Assembly (NCBI RefSeq): GCF_001612635.1
Contig: NZ_BDAV01000009.1
Span: 186,001 to 250,000, forward strand
DNA length: 64,000 nucleotides
Direction of reading: 5' to 3'
Source of the DNA: Nocardia africana NBRC 100379
GTDB lineage: Bacteria > Actinomycetota > Actinomycetes > Mycobacteriales > Mycobacteriaceae
Shown here: one piece after another, positions 1-10,762 of the stretch
Numbering within the stretch: position 1 is the first letter of the stretch
Layout: the number at the start of each line of letters is the position of its first letter
The notes under the pieces: generated by a model
What the model was told of the DNA's origin: nothing
Database searches by the model: none
Seen by the model: the letters and a program-made list of their open reading frames with translations, nothing else
Program-made: the position numbers and the translations under genes

Positions 1-2
1 TC

Positions 3-92
3 GAGATGGGGTTGCTCGCCGAACAACCCGGCCGCATGATCCCGCTGTCGGATGCGATCCGGGTGCTGAGCAGTCTGCGTCCCTCGGCCTGA
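3..92 (+). CDS. C-terminal end of an unidentified protein (5' partial)
   Basis: A reading frame enters from outside the window and stops at TGA 90-92. The visible 29 residues end in VLSSLRPSA. They carry no motif I recognise, so no function is given. The gene runs tail to tail with the MutS-like gene, 10 bp away, with no hairpin terminator in the gap. Confidence 0.5.
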   Translation, partial: EMGLLAEQPGRMIPLSDAIRVLSSLRPSA

Positions 93-102
93 GCCGCGCC
101 GG

Positions 103-1578
103 TCAGTGTTCGAGGGCCTCGAGTTCGGTGGCGGCCCACAGGTCGTAGCCGTGCCCGCCGGGCTCCGGCGGCCCGGGCACGATGCGGTGGGTGCGGGTGC
201 CGTCGGGGCCGCGTTCGGCGCGCAGGAACAGATCGCCGGGGTGCGCGCCGGCGTGGCGGGTGCGGGCGTAGTCGTAGAGGTGGGTGACGAACACGACCGT
301 CACACCGGCCTCGGTGAGCGCGCGCAGCAGCGGCCCCGCGATACGGCCGGCGTCGCGTTCGCCGGTGGAGGCGAACGCCTCGTTGCACAGCAGCAGCCCG
401 TGCGGCCCGATCCGGTCGATCACCGCGTTCATCCGGACCAGTTCGTCGGCGAGCTTGCCGTAGGACAGGGTGTGGTCCTCGTCGCCGACGAAGTGGGTGA
501 ACACCCCGTCGCGGACGTCGGCGCCGAATTCCTCGGCGAGAACGAACATTCCGGCCTGCATCATCAGCTGCGCGGCGCCGAGGCTGCGCAGGAACGTGGA
601 TTTGCCGCCGTTGTTGGCGCCGGTGACGATCAGCAGCGATCGCCCGTCGGCGAGCAGGTCGCTGCCCGCGACGCTCGACGGTGCCGGGCCCAGGGCCAGG
701 GTGATGTCGCGCAGCCCGCGGCAGCGCAGCCGGGCGGTGCCGGGTGGATGCGGGTGCGGCAGGCAGTAGGGAATCGCGGTGCGGTCGAGGTGTTCTCGCA
801 GGATCAGGCAGCCGAGGTAGAAGGCGGTTTCCTCGCGTAACCGCAGGAAGAAGGCGTGTACGTGGTCGGCGGCTGCGGCGACCACGCCGGCGAGTTCGGC
901 CAGCGCGTGATCCTTGATCTGCGTCACCGGATCGGAATTGACGTCACCGTCGGCGATCGCGTCGAAAACGCTTGTGCCGCGTGGCAATCCGAAACGGGTG
1001 CGGCGCGGCGGCGGTGGCGGGTGGACCACGACATCGGTGATCTTGTTGCCGGGCCCCAGGCCTGCCTCGATCTCGGCCCCGTGGTCGAAGCGCAGGGCAT
1101 TCAGCTCGTCGCGCACCGCGTGCAGGAAGGTGTCGTCGAACTGTGTGGTCGTCGCGATCAGGTCGCTCCAGCCGGTGGCGGTGAGGTGGTGGCCGTCGCG
1201 TTCGAGCAGGGTGCGCAGCCGGCGTAGCTGCTCGAGCTGTTCGGTGAACGGGGCAAGGGTGAGGACCAATGTGCCGTTGGCGCGCCGCGCGGTGGATGTC
1301 CAGCGACGTACCGAGGTGGCGGCGGTGGCGATGTCGTGGACGGCGCGCACGAGGTGTGGGTGCGCGCAGCAGTCGGTGAGCACGGCGTGGCGGTGGGCGA
1401 TCGCGGCCGGATCGGCCGGGGCCGCGGCGATCACGGCCCGGACCGCGTCGGCGGCCGCCGGGTCGCTGTCGGCGATCGTGTCGAACAGCGCGGACATGCC
1501 CAGATCCGCGACGGTGGTGTCGCCGAGCGTGATCGGCGCGGGTGCGGTGTCGCTGGGGTAGAGCAGCCGGACTCTCAT
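103..1578 (-). CDS. MutS-family ATPase (second of a coupled pair)
   Basis: 491-residue protein whose C-terminal third is a MutS-type P-loop ATPase. The Walker A motif GANNGGKST lies near residue 319. A Walker B-like LLLCNEAF lies near residue 395, followed by a signature-like ASTGERDAG, and VTHLYDYA closes the ATPase. Full-length MutS is about 850-900 residues with N-terminal mismatch-binding domains. Here only the lever/clamp-like helical region (roughly 50-270) and ATPase fit, so this is a MutS-related protein and not the main mismatch-repair MutS. The usual Walker B DE is NE. The ATG at 1578 overlaps the stop of the upstream MutS-like gene as ATGA, indicating translational coupling and probably a hetero-oligomer (inference). 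Confidence 0.85.
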   Translation of the reverse strand: MRVRLLYPSDTAPAPITLGDTTVADLGMSALFDTIADSDPAAADAVRAVIAAAPADPAAIAHRHAVLTDCCAHPHLVRAVHDIATAATSVRRWTSTARRANGTLVLTLAPFTEQLEQLRRLRTLLERDGHHLTATGWSDLIATTTQFDDTFLHAVRDELNALRFDHGAEIEAGLGPGNKITDVVVHPPPPPRRTRFGLPRGTSVFDAIADGDVNSDPVTQIKDHALAELAGVVAAAADHVHAFFLRLREETAFYLGCLILREHLDRTAIPYCLPHPHPPGTARLRCRGLRDITLALGPAPSSVAGSDLLADGRSLLIVTGANNGGKSTFLRSLGAAQLMMQAGMFVLAEEFGADVRDGVFTHFVGDEDHTLSYGKLADELVRMNAVIDRIGPHGLLLCNEAFASTGERDAGRIAGPLLRALTEAGVTVVFVTHLYDYARTRHAGAHPGDLFLRAERGPDGTRTHRIVPGPPEPGGHGYDLWAATELEALEH

Positions 1579-3095
1579 CGCGCCAGCCTCGCGACCACCG
1601 CGTCGTAGCCGAGTCCGTAGCGGTCGGCGAGCTCGGTGGCGTAGGCGTTGCCGTCGGCGGGGCGGCGCACGATGCGGTAGGTGCGGCGTGCGGGGTCACT
1701 CGGGTCGGTCGATGCCACCATCGACACCACCTCGGGTCCGGCTTCGGTGAGGTCGTCGAAGAAGCTCACCCATACGCCCCACGCGCCGAGCCGCACGATG
1801 CGGGCCAGGACCTCACCGGCGATGCGCACGCCGTCGTGGGTGGTGGTCGTGGAGAAGCTCTCGTTGAGCACGATCAGGGTGTCCGCGCTCGCGGTCCGCA
1901 GGATCTCGCGCATCGACCGCAGGTCCGCCAGCAGCCGTCCGTCCGGGTCGCCCGCGTGTTCGGCGCGTTCGAAGTGGGTGTGGATGCGATCCGGCAGCGG
2001 CAGCCGCGCCGCCTGCGCGGGGACCGGGCCGCCGAGGGCGGCGAAATACACAAGCTGTCCGATGGTGCGCGCGAAGGTCGTTTTGCCGCCCTGGTTGGGG
2101 CCGGTCAGCACCGCTACCCGTTCCGGCGGTTCGAGGCGGAAATAGTTGCACACCACCGGGTTCGGTGAGCGGGTGGCGAGGGCGAGGTCGTAGGCGCGGT
2201 CGGCGTGGATCGGTTCGCCCGGTGCGGCGATCTCGGGAAGGCACACCCCGCGGCCCGCGCCGGCGGCGCGGTGGGCGAACCGGCGGTAGCGAAGGTAGAA
2301 CTGCATGCCCCGATCGAAGTCGGCCACGTCGGGGGCGATGAAATCTCGATGGCGGGTGGCGAATTCGGCCAGTCGCGCGAACGGTGCGGGGAACAGGCCG
2401 GCGACCCGGTCGAGGATCTGTTCCTCGGTCTGGTTCATGTCCGGCCACTCCGGGTGCGGGCGCGGGGCGGGGCGGTGGGGTGCGCCGAAGCGGGCGAGCA
2501 GGTCTGTCACGGCGGCGGTGTAGTCGGGGGCGGGGCGGGCGGCGCTCACCTCGAGGGTGCGGTCGACGATCCGCAGCCGGTAGCGCACCTGTGCCAGCGC
2601 GGCCTGCACGCCGGCGATGTCGTCGGCCAGGGCGCGCAGAGCTGGACTCGCGCAATAGGTGTCGAGGTAGGTGCGCCATCGCAGCAGTGCCCGCGACCGC
2701 AGTGGCAGTCGCGCGGTCGTCGTATGCAGTGCGGTCACCGCGGCCAGGTACTCGGCGGCGGCGTCGAGGTGCAGGCGATGGCGTTGATGCGGGTGGTGCA
2801 GCTCGCCCGCGATGCGCAGCCGCCGCCGCACCCGCCACATGGCGATGACGAATTCCTCTGCGGCGGTGCGTGTTTCGTGGTCGTCGAGGTCGGCGAACAC
2901 GTGCTGGCGGAATCGGACGGTGCCGGGGTCGCGGATGGGGCGGCGCAGCAGGGCGGTGAGGTCGTGGTCGTCGATCTCGCCGACGATCGCGGCGATCAGC
3001 GGTTCGATTTCCAGGTCGGTCAGCGCCTCGTCGCCGATCTCGACGGTGGCGACGCGCTCGGCCGGCACCGGCCACAACACGCTGACGGTCTGCAT
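1575..3095 (-). CDS. MutS-family ATPase (first of a coupled pair)
   Basis: 506-residue MutS-related protein. It has a helical N-terminal region with many Arg/His residues. The ATPase carries TGPNQGGKTTF (Walker A, near residue 329) and LIVLNESFSTTTTHDG (Walker B plus signature, near residue 404). As in its partner, the Walker B acidic pair is NE, not DE. It lacks the N-terminal mismatch-recognition domains of canonical MutS. It is the promoter-proximal gene of a two-gene operon transcribed leftward and overlaps its partner by 4 bp. A candidate promoter and inverted-repeat operator lie at 3157-3190. The actual DNA substrate (mismatch, branched DNA or other) cannot be told from sequence. Confidence 0.85.
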   Translation of the reverse strand: MQTVSVLWPVPAERVATVEIGDEALTDLEIEPLIAAIVGEIDDHDLTALLRRPIRDPGTVRFRQHVFADLDDHETRTAAEEFVIAMWRVRRRLRIAGELHHPHQRHRLHLDAAAEYLAAVTALHTTTARLPLRSRALLRWRTYLDTYCASPALRALADDIAGVQAALAQVRYRLRIVDRTLEVSAARPAPDYTAAVTDLLARFGAPHRPAPRPHPEWPDMNQTEEQILDRVAGLFPAPFARLAEFATRHRDFIAPDVADFDRGMQFYLRYRRFAHRAAGAGRGVCLPEIAAPGEPIHADRAYDLALATRSPNPVVCNYFRLEPPERVAVLTGPNQGGKTTFARTIGQLVYFAALGGPVPAQAARLPLPDRIHTHFERAEHAGDPDGRLLADLRSMREILRTASADTLIVLNESFSTTTTHDGVRIAGEVLARIVRLGAWGVWVSFFDDLTEAGPEVVSMVASTDPSDPARRTYRIVRRPADGNAYATELADRYGLGYDAVVARLAR

Positions 3096-3156
3096 TCCCC
3101 ACCCACTTCCCGCGCCGGCCGGGTCGGTGAACGACCCGGTAGGGGGCTTTTCGGCC

Positions 3157-3190
3157 AGGCTAGCGACATTACTTACCGGCCGTCAAGTAA
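3157..3190 (-). promoter_or_regulatory. Candidate promoter and operator of the mutS-like pair
   Basis: On the minus strand a -35-like TTGACG (3181-3186) is followed 18 nt later by a -10-like TAGCCT (3157-3162), about 55-60 nt before the ATG at 3095. An inverted repeat with arms TTACTT (3169-3174) and AAGTAA (3185-3190), separated by 10 bp, covers the -35 and spacer, as a repressor operator would. Assignment is by inspection only. Confidence 0.4.
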
Positions 3191-3227
3191 TCCCGTCACG
3201 GGTCCGGTGAACGATCGGTCCGAGTTA

Positions 3228-3241
3228 TACAGCCAGCTGTA
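3228..3241. promoter_or_regulatory. Inverted repeat upstream of marR-type gene
   Basis: TACAG-CCAG-CTGTA is a perfect 5-bp-arm inverted repeat ending 31 bp before the MarR-family start codon. The overlapping CTGTACAG (3237-3244) is itself a perfect palindrome. Position and symmetry fit a MarR autoregulatory operator (inference). Confidence 0.4.
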
Positions 3242-3272
3242 CAGTTAGCTTAGTAAATGATAGGGTGGGGTC

Positions 3273-3716
3273 ATGTCAGGAAAGCCTGTGCCCACGGCCG
3301 CCGCGGTGGCGAGCGATCTGCGTGTCGCCGTCAGCCGGCTGCTGCGGCAGCTGCGCGCACAGACCGAGGGCAGCGACCTCACCAAATCCCAGAGCTCGGT
3401 CCTCATCCGCCTCGAACAGGGCGGCCCCGCCACGGCCACCCAACTGGCCCATGCGGCGGGAATGCGCCCGCAATCGATGGCGAAAATCGTTCGCGCATTG
3501 GAGGAAGCGGGTCTCATCGCGGGCACACCCGATCCGGCCGACGGACGCAAAACCGTCCTGGACCTGACCGACGCCGCCCGCGACGAGTTCCGCACCGGCC
3601 GCCGCGCGAAAGAGGACTGGCTCACCCGCGTCATCGAGGCCGAATTCACCGACGCCGAAATCCGGCAACTCGCCGATGCGGTCGAACTGCTCGACCGCAT
3701 CGGCCGCGCCGGCTGA
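3273..3716 (+). CDS. MarR-family transcriptional regulator
   Basis: 147 residues, normal MarR length. The winged helix-turn-helix spans roughly 45-105: TATQLAHAAGMRPQSMAKIV is the helix-turn-helix and PDPADGRKTVLDLTDAAR is the wing. It begins an apparent operon with an isochorismatase-fold protein and an MFS exporter, a layout typical of MarR repressors that control efflux of, and detoxification toward, a small ligand. Probable operators lie at 3228-3244. The ligand is unknown. Confidence 0.85.
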   Translation: MSGKPVPTAAAVASDLRVAVSRLLRQLRAQTEGSDLTKSQSSVLIRLEQGGPATATQLAHAAGMRPQSMAKIVRALEEAGLIAGTPDPADGRKTVLDLTDAARDEFRTGRRAKEDWLTRVIEAEFTDAEIRQLADAVELLDRIGRAG

Positions 3717-3826
3717 CCCGAGCGCCCACAACCGAAACCCCGCGACCCGGCCACCCGGGCCCGCGCGTCCCGGCGTGCGCCGAACCCGGTGCGCCCGAAA
3801 CCCGCCCGCCAGCAAAGGAATTCGCC

Positions 3827-4390
3827 ATGCCCGTCACCACTGTCGACCCGGCCACCGCCCTCATCGTGATCGATCTGCAGCAGGGTATCGTCGGCCGGCC
3901 GCTGGCCCATCCGGTCGAACCCGTGATCGCGCGCGCGGCCACCCTCGTGCAGGCCTTCCGCGACCGGAACCTGCCGGTCGTGCTCGTCAACGTCGCCGGC
4001 ACCCCGCCGGGGCGCACCGACGCCGGCGCCACCGCGATGACCGATCTGCCGCCGGATTGGGCGACCCTCATCCCCGAGATGACACCGCAACCCGGCGACA
4101 TCGCGGTCACCAAGCACGCCCGCAGCGCCTTCGCCGGCACCGGGCTCGCCGACCGGTTGCGCGCCGAGGGAGTCACGCAGGTGGTGGTCGTGGGCATCGC
4201 CACCGGCGCCGGGGTCGAATCGACCGCCCGCGACGCACACGAACAGGGGTTCCACGTCACGCTGCCCGTCGACGCGATGACCGATCCCGACGCCGCACGC
4301 CACGACCACAGCATCACCCACATCTTCGGCCGCATCGCCGAAACCGGCACCACCGACGACGTGCTACGGACATTGGCGGCCCGCTCGTGA
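3827..4390 (+). CDS. Isochorismatase-fold hydrolase lacking the catalytic Cys
   Basis: 187 residues, start ATG 3827 after an AAAGGA-type ribosome site. The fold is recognisable from ALIVIDLQQG (Asp16), AVTKHARSAF (Lys96) and VVGIATGAGVESTARDA. In cysteine hydrolases (nicotinamidase, N-carbamoylsarcosine amidase) the last motif reads TxxCV; here the Cys position is Gly129. A Gly there, with Asp and Lys retained, is how I recall PhzD-type isochorismatases, which hydrolyse a vinyl ether without a Cys nucleophile. The enzyme may therefore be a non-amidase member, but the substrate is unknown. Its stop overlaps the MFS start as GTGA. Confidence 0.8.
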   Translation: MPVTTVDPATALIVIDLQQGIVGRPLAHPVEPVIARAATLVQAFRDRNLPVVLVNVAGTPPGRTDAGATAMTDLPPDWATLIPEMTPQPGDIAVTKHARSAFAGTGLADRLRAEGVTQVVVVGIATGAGVESTARDAHEQGFHVTLPVDAMTDPDAARHDHSITHIFGRIAETGTTDDVLRTLAARS

Positions 4391-5790
4391 CAGCCGCCCC
4401 CGCCGAGACCGAGACCACCCGCGCCGACCCGTTCACCGTCCGCTTCGTCGGGCCGCTGCTGCTGGGCTCGACGCTCAACCCGATCAACACCTCCACCATC
4501 GCCACCGCCCTCGTCGGCATCGGCGCCGACTTCCACCGGGGTCCGGGCACCACGGCTGTGCTCATCTCGGTGCTGTATCTGTGCAGCGCCGTCGCCCAGC
4601 CCACCATGGGCAAACTCGCCACCCAGTTCGGGCCGCGGCGCGTGTTCACCGGCGGGCTGATCGTCCTCGTCGCCGCCGGCGTGATCGGCGCCGCCGCACC
4701 GGCTTTCGGATTCCTGGTGGTGTCGCGCGCGCTCATCGGGATCGGCACCTCGGCGGCGTTTCCCACCGCGATGGCGCTGGTGCGCAGGCGCGCCGACGAC
4801 GCCGGGACGGGCGTGCCGGCGCGGGTGCTCGGCAATTTCTCGATCGCCGCGCAGGTCACCTCCGTGGTGGGGCTGCCGCTGGGAGGTCTGCTGGCGGGTG
4901 TGTTCGGTTGGCGCGCAATCTTTTTCGTCAACATTCCGCTCGCGCTGGTCGCGCTGGTGGCGACGCTGACCGGTGTGCCGGAGGACGAACCGCGCCGCCG
5001 CCATCACGGGTCGCTGCCGGCCGCGATCGACATCGTCGGCATCGGCCTGTTCGCCGGGGCCGTGATCGGCATGCTGAGGTTTCTGTCGGATCTGCGGGCG
5101 CCGCTGTGGTGGTTGCTGCCGGTGACGCTGGTACTGGTGGCCGCGCTGGTGGCGTGGGAGTTACGCGCCCGCAGTCCGCTCATCGATGTGCGGATGCTGA
5201 CCCGCAACGGCGGCCTGTTGCGCACCTATCTGCGGCAGGGGGTGGTGTCGCTGGGCACCTACACCGCCCTCTACGGGACCAGTCAGTGGATGGAACAGGC
5301 CGCCCACTACAGCGCCTCGCAGGTGGGGTTGATCCTGCTGCCGCTGTCGGCGATCAGCATCGTCATCGCGCGGCTGGTGTCCGACCGTGGCTGGGTGCGT
5401 GTGCCGCTGGCCGCGAGCGGTGCGGCGTTGATCGCGACCGGGCTGGTCATGGTCGTGATCACGCACAGCTCGCCGGTGATCGTGCTGATCGCGATGTCGC
5501 TGCTGTTCGGCGTGGCCAGCGGCGCCAGCGGGTTCGCCAACCAGGCCGCGCTGTATGTGCAGGCGCCGGCCCGGCAGGTCGCGGTGGCGTCGGGGTTGTA
5601 TCGCACCTTCGCCTACATGGGGGCGATCTTCTCCTCCAGCCTGATCGCGCTGACCTTCGGTTCGGCCACCACCGATGCCGGATTGCACGCCATCGCCTGG
5701 GTGATCGTCGGCCTCGGCGTGCTCGTCGCGCTGATGACGTTGCTGGACGCCACGATTCCGGCCCGCACCGGCCGGGCACCCGCGCGGTGA
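4387..5790 (+). CDS. MFS drug-efflux-type transporter (DHA2-like)
   Basis: 467 residues, GTG start at 4387 inside the stop of the preceding gene. It has many hydrophobic helices; NPINTSTIATAL in the first helix, and FGPRRVFTGGLI after the second helix, fit the EmrB/QacA type of proton-coupled multidrug exporters. It is the last gene of the MarR-controlled operon, so substrate export is probably induced by the MarR ligand (inference). Its stop codon is one base from the stop of the convergent SRPBCC gene. Confidence 0.85.
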   Translation: MTAAPAETETTRADPFTVRFVGPLLLGSTLNPINTSTIATALVGIGADFHRGPGTTAVLISVLYLCSAVAQPTMGKLATQFGPRRVFTGGLIVLVAAGVIGAAAPAFGFLVVSRALIGIGTSAAFPTAMALVRRRADDAGTGVPARVLGNFSIAAQVTSVVGLPLGGLLAGVFGWRAIFFVNIPLALVALVATLTGVPEDEPRRRHHGSLPAAIDIVGIGLFAGAVIGMLRFLSDLRAPLWWLLPVTLVLVAALVAWELRARSPLIDVRMLTRNGGLLRTYLRQGVVSLGTYTALYGTSQWMEQAAHYSASQVGLILLPLSAISIVIARLVSDRGWVRVPLAASGAALIATGLVMVVITHSSPVIVLIAMSLLFGVASGASGFANQAALYVQAPARQVAVASGLYRTFAYMGAIFSSSLIALTFGSATTDAGLHAIAWVIVGLGVLVALMTLLDATIPARTGRAPAR

Positions 5791-5791
5791 T

Positions 5792-6754
5792 TCAGGTGTA
5801 GGTCGCGGTCAGGTCGGTGACGCGCTGCTGGGGCCACGGGCATCGGATCTCGCCCTGGGTGGCGGCGAAGAACAGTTCGAGATGCACCTGCCAGGCGGCC
5901 AGCAGTCCGGCGCGGTGCGAGGCGAGCCGGTGGGGCAGGGTGTGGGTGAGGTCGACCCGGGTGCCCAGCCGCGGATCGGCGACGATCTCCCACCGCGCCC
6001 GTCCGGCCGGCTGCCCGTTGATCGACACCTCGTAATCCAGCAGCCGCGGCGCCTCGACCGCGGTGACCGGTCCGGGCTCGATCGCCGGGTTGGTCGCCCG
6101 GACCGGTGGCATCCCACCGACGCGCGGCGACTGGTCCTCGACCAGGATCGCCCAGATGGTGTCGGCGGGCCGCCACACCAGATCACGCGAAAACCGCAGC
6201 ACCACATCGGATTCGGGGCCCGCGACCGGTTCGGCGCTGCCGCGGGCCAGACCGAACTTCTCGACGTAGGCTTCGGCGCGGGCCAGCCATCCGGCCGCCG
6301 GGTCCTCGCTCGGTTCGGTCTCGTCGAGGGCGGCGGTCAGGCTCGTCAGGCAGCCGTCCCATCCGGCGGCGGTGCGGGCGGCGCCGAGGCGGCCGGTCGG
6401 GCCGTCGCCGAGCGCGTGGGTGAACACCAGCCGGCAGCCGTCGCCGTCGGCGATCAGTTCGAATCGCAGCACATCCCGGTTCCAGCGGAACATGAACACC
6501 TTCGGCGGATCGACCTCGAGGACCTCACCGTCCCAGGTGTCCTCGACCGGCGCTTCGTCGTCGAAGACGAACCGCATCGGCGCGCCGGGGCGCAGCTCGG
6601 TCTGCACGGCCGCGGGAAACCACGCCGTCATCTGCTCCGGATCGCTGATCGCCCGCCACACCCGTTCGCGGGGGTGGGGGAAGCGGCGCTCGAACCGCAA
6701 CGTCGGTGTGCCGTCGATCGTGGTCAGTTCGGCGGAGGGGTCACTCATCGTCAT
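5792..6754 (-). CDS. Tandem SRPBCC (AHSA1-type) domain protein
   Basis: 320 residues containing two START/AHSA1-like lipid- or ligand-binding folds. The first (about 15-150) begins with FERRFPHPRERVWRAISDPEQMTAWF. The second (about 185-310) includes RDLVWRPADTIWAILVED and ends near VHLELFFAAT. The start was set at 6754 because the ATG overlaps the stop of the upstream ArsR gene (TGATG), which is the standard arrangement of ArsR/SRPBCC pairs in actinobacteria. The role is unknown; such pairs are often called activators of Hsp90 ATPase homologues by fold only. Confidence 0.85.
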   Translation of the reverse strand: MTMSDPSAELTTIDGTPTLRFERRFPHPRERVWRAISDPEQMTAWFPAAVQTELRPGAPMRFVFDDEAPVEDTWDGEVLEVDPPKVFMFRWNRDVLRFELIADGDGCRLVFTHALGDGPTGRLGAARTAAGWDGCLTSLTAALDETEPSEDPAAGWLARAEAYVEKFGLARGSAEPVAGPESDVVLRFSRDLVWRPADTIWAILVEDQSPRVGGMPPVRATNPAIEPGPVTAVEAPRLLDYEVSINGQPAGRARWEIVADPRLGTRVDLTHTLPHRLASHRAGLLAAWQVHLELFFAATQGEIRCPWPQQRVTDLTATYT

Positions 6755-7107
6755 CACTCCTCGCGGCTCTCGCCATCGGTGGGCAGGGTGTCGTCGTCGG
6801 CGGCGGCCAGGGCGTCGAGGTGGCGGCCCAGCGCGTCGAGGCTGGTCTCCCACAGCTGCCGGTAAGGGGCCAGCCACAGGTCGATCTCGGTGAGCGGCTG
6901 GGGTCGCAGCCGATACCAGCGGCGTTGGGCGTCCTGGCGGACCTCGACCAGCCCGGCGCCGCGCAGGATCTTCAGATGTTTCGACACCGTCGGCTGCGCC
7001 AGGCGCAGTTCCATGACCAGTTCGCCGACCAGGTGTTCGCGCCGGCGCAGCAGGTCCAGGATTTCGCGGCGCCGCGGTTCGGCCAACGCCTCGAACGTAG
7101 ATGCCAT
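6754..7107 (-). CDS. ArsR-family transcriptional regulator
   Basis: 117 residues from the internal ATG at 7107 (MASTFEALAEPRRREILDLL). The winged HTH contains LVGELVMELRLAQPTVSKHLKIL and the wing RQDAQRRWYRL. No metal-binding ELCVCD-type motif is present, so it belongs to the non-metal SRPBCC-linked ArsR group. The downstream SRPBCC gene is translationally coupled. I preferred this start over the ATG at 7158 because family members begin MxxxFxALAxPxRRxIL and because a promoter -10 places the transcript start at this codon (possible leaderless mRNA). Confidence 0.85.
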   Translation of the reverse strand: MASTFEALAEPRRREILDLLRRREHLVGELVMELRLAQPTVSKHLKILRGAGLVEVRQDAQRRWYRLRPQPLTEIDLWLAPYRQLWETSLDALGRHLDALAAADDDTLPTDGESREE

Positions 7108-7113
7108 ATCGGC

Positions 7114-7142
7114 AATATAGCCGGAGGGGAATATAAGTGGAA
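7114..7142 (-). promoter_or_regulatory. Candidate leaderless promoter of the arsR-type gene
   Basis: Minus strand: TTCCAC (7137-7142), 17-nt spacer, TATATT (7114-7119), then six bases to the ATG at 7107. The spacing would start transcription at the start codon. The AT-rich block with two TATATT copies could also be the ArsR operator. Confidence 0.4.
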
Positions 7143-7154
7143 GGGGTGCGGAGC

Positions 7155-8366
7155 TCACATGCGCAGCGGCAGTCCGGCGCGGATGCGCTCCATGCGGTCC
7201 TCGTGCACGACGTGCGCGCGGTCGAGCAGGGTGGTCAGATCGTCGGCGCGGAAGCGGTGCACATATTTGTCCGGCAGCCCGGCCATGGCCTGTTCCGATG
7301 CCAGCATCCGCCCGTAGGTGCGTTCACGGACGGCCTGGTCGGCCTCGTAGCCCAGATCGAGGTAGCGGGTGGCGCAGCGGCGCGCTCCGGCGACCGCGGT
7401 CTGCGCGCGCCCGGCCGGACTCCACAGCGAAACCACCACCGTGACAACGAGAATCGCGACGATCACGACCAGCGACCACCCGGTGGGGATCTCGGCCACC
7501 GGCACCGGGTCGCCGTCGTTGACGAACGGCAGGCTGTTGTGGTGCAAGGCGTGCAGGATCAGTTTCACCCCGATGAACCCCAGCACGGACGCCAGCCCGA
7601 AACCGAGGTAGATCAGCCGGTCCAGCAGCCCCTCGAGCAGGAAGAACAACTGCCGCAAACCCAGCAGCGAGAACGCCGTGGCGGTGAACACCAGGAACAC
7701 GTTCTCGGTCAGGCCGAAGATCGCGGGAATCGAGTCGAGGGCGAACAGCACATCGGTGCCGCCGATCGCGATCATCGCCGACACCATCGGCGTCAACCGG
7801 CGCCGCCCGTCGACGATCGTGGTCATCGCGTCACCGTCGTAGGAGTCGGTGGTGTGCAACAGTTTTCGGGTCGCCCGGACCACGAACCCGTCACCGGAAT
7901 GGGTGTCCTCGCTCTCGGGGCGCAGCATGTTGCCCGCGGCCACCAGCAGCACCCCGCCGAAGACGTAGAACACCCACGCGAAACGGTCGATCAGCGTCGC
8001 CCCGAGGAAGATGAAACCGGTGCGCGCCACCAGCGAGATCACGATCCCCACCAGCAGCACCTTCTGCTGGGCGGCCGCGGGCACCCGGAAGGCGGTGAAG
8101 AGCACCAGGAAGACGAACAGATTGTCCACCGACAGCGCCTTCTCGGTGACGTAGCCGGCGAAGTACTCGACGCCCATCTCGGATCCGCCGAGACCCCACA
8201 CCACGAACCCGAACGCCACCGCCACACCGATGTAGGCCGCCGACCACACCGCCGACTCCGGCAGTGTCGGCGAATGCGCGTCGCGCACGTGGAAGAGGAA
8301 GTCGAAGACCAGCAGGACGACGATCAGCGCCAGCGCGCCGGCCCATGCCAGCAGCGGAACGGTCAC
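7155..8366 (-). CDS. TerC-family integral membrane protein
   Basis: 403 residues with about nine hydrophobic helices. Family motifs are VTEKALSVDNLFVFLVLF and GGTDVLFALDSIPAIFGLT, whose membrane-embedded acidic residues are linked to metal (Mn) export or tellurite resistance in characterised TerC/Alx proteins. The GTG at 8366 was chosen because AGGAGG sits 6 nt upstream, whereas the longer frame starting at 8450 has no such site. A C-terminal cytosolic tail of about 75 residues follows the last helix. The gene stands alone between the ArsR and katG units. Confidence 0.85.
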   Translation of the reverse strand: MTVPLLAWAGALALIVVLLVFDFLFHVRDAHSPTLPESAVWSAAYIGVAVAFGFVVWGLGGSEMGVEYFAGYVTEKALSVDNLFVFLVLFTAFRVPAAAQQKVLLVGIVISLVARTGFIFLGATLIDRFAWVFYVFGGVLLVAAGNMLRPESEDTHSGDGFVVRATRKLLHTTDSYDGDAMTTIVDGRRRLTPMVSAMIAIGGTDVLFALDSIPAIFGLTENVFLVFTATAFSLLGLRQLFFLLEGLLDRLIYLGFGLASVLGFIGVKLILHALHHNSLPFVNDGDPVPVAEIPTGWSLVVIVAILVVTVVVSLWSPAGRAQTAVAGARRCATRYLDLGYEADQAVRERTYGRMLASEQAMAGLPDKYVHRFRADDLTTLLDRAHVVHEDRMERIRAGLPLRM

Positions 8367-8451
8367 GGCGGCCTCCTGTGCCCGAGGGTCTCGGGTGACT
8401 GTAGCGTCCGCGACCGGAGGCCCGCGCGGACCGGCATGCTGTCCGGACACG

Positions 8452-8488
8452 CGGATGCCCCGCGCACCGGCGGTGGGCGGGGCATCCG
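8452..8488 (-). terminator. Strong hairpin terminator after katG
   Basis: A perfect 12-bp stem (8452-8463 with 8477-8488, arms CGGATGCCCCGC and its complement) closes a 13-nt loop, 13 bp past the katG stop. There is no T-run on the minus strand, as often seen for actinobacterial terminators. Confidence 0.75.
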
Positions 8489-8500
8489 GGCGACAGCGGA

Positions 8501-10762
<2,262 letters not shown>

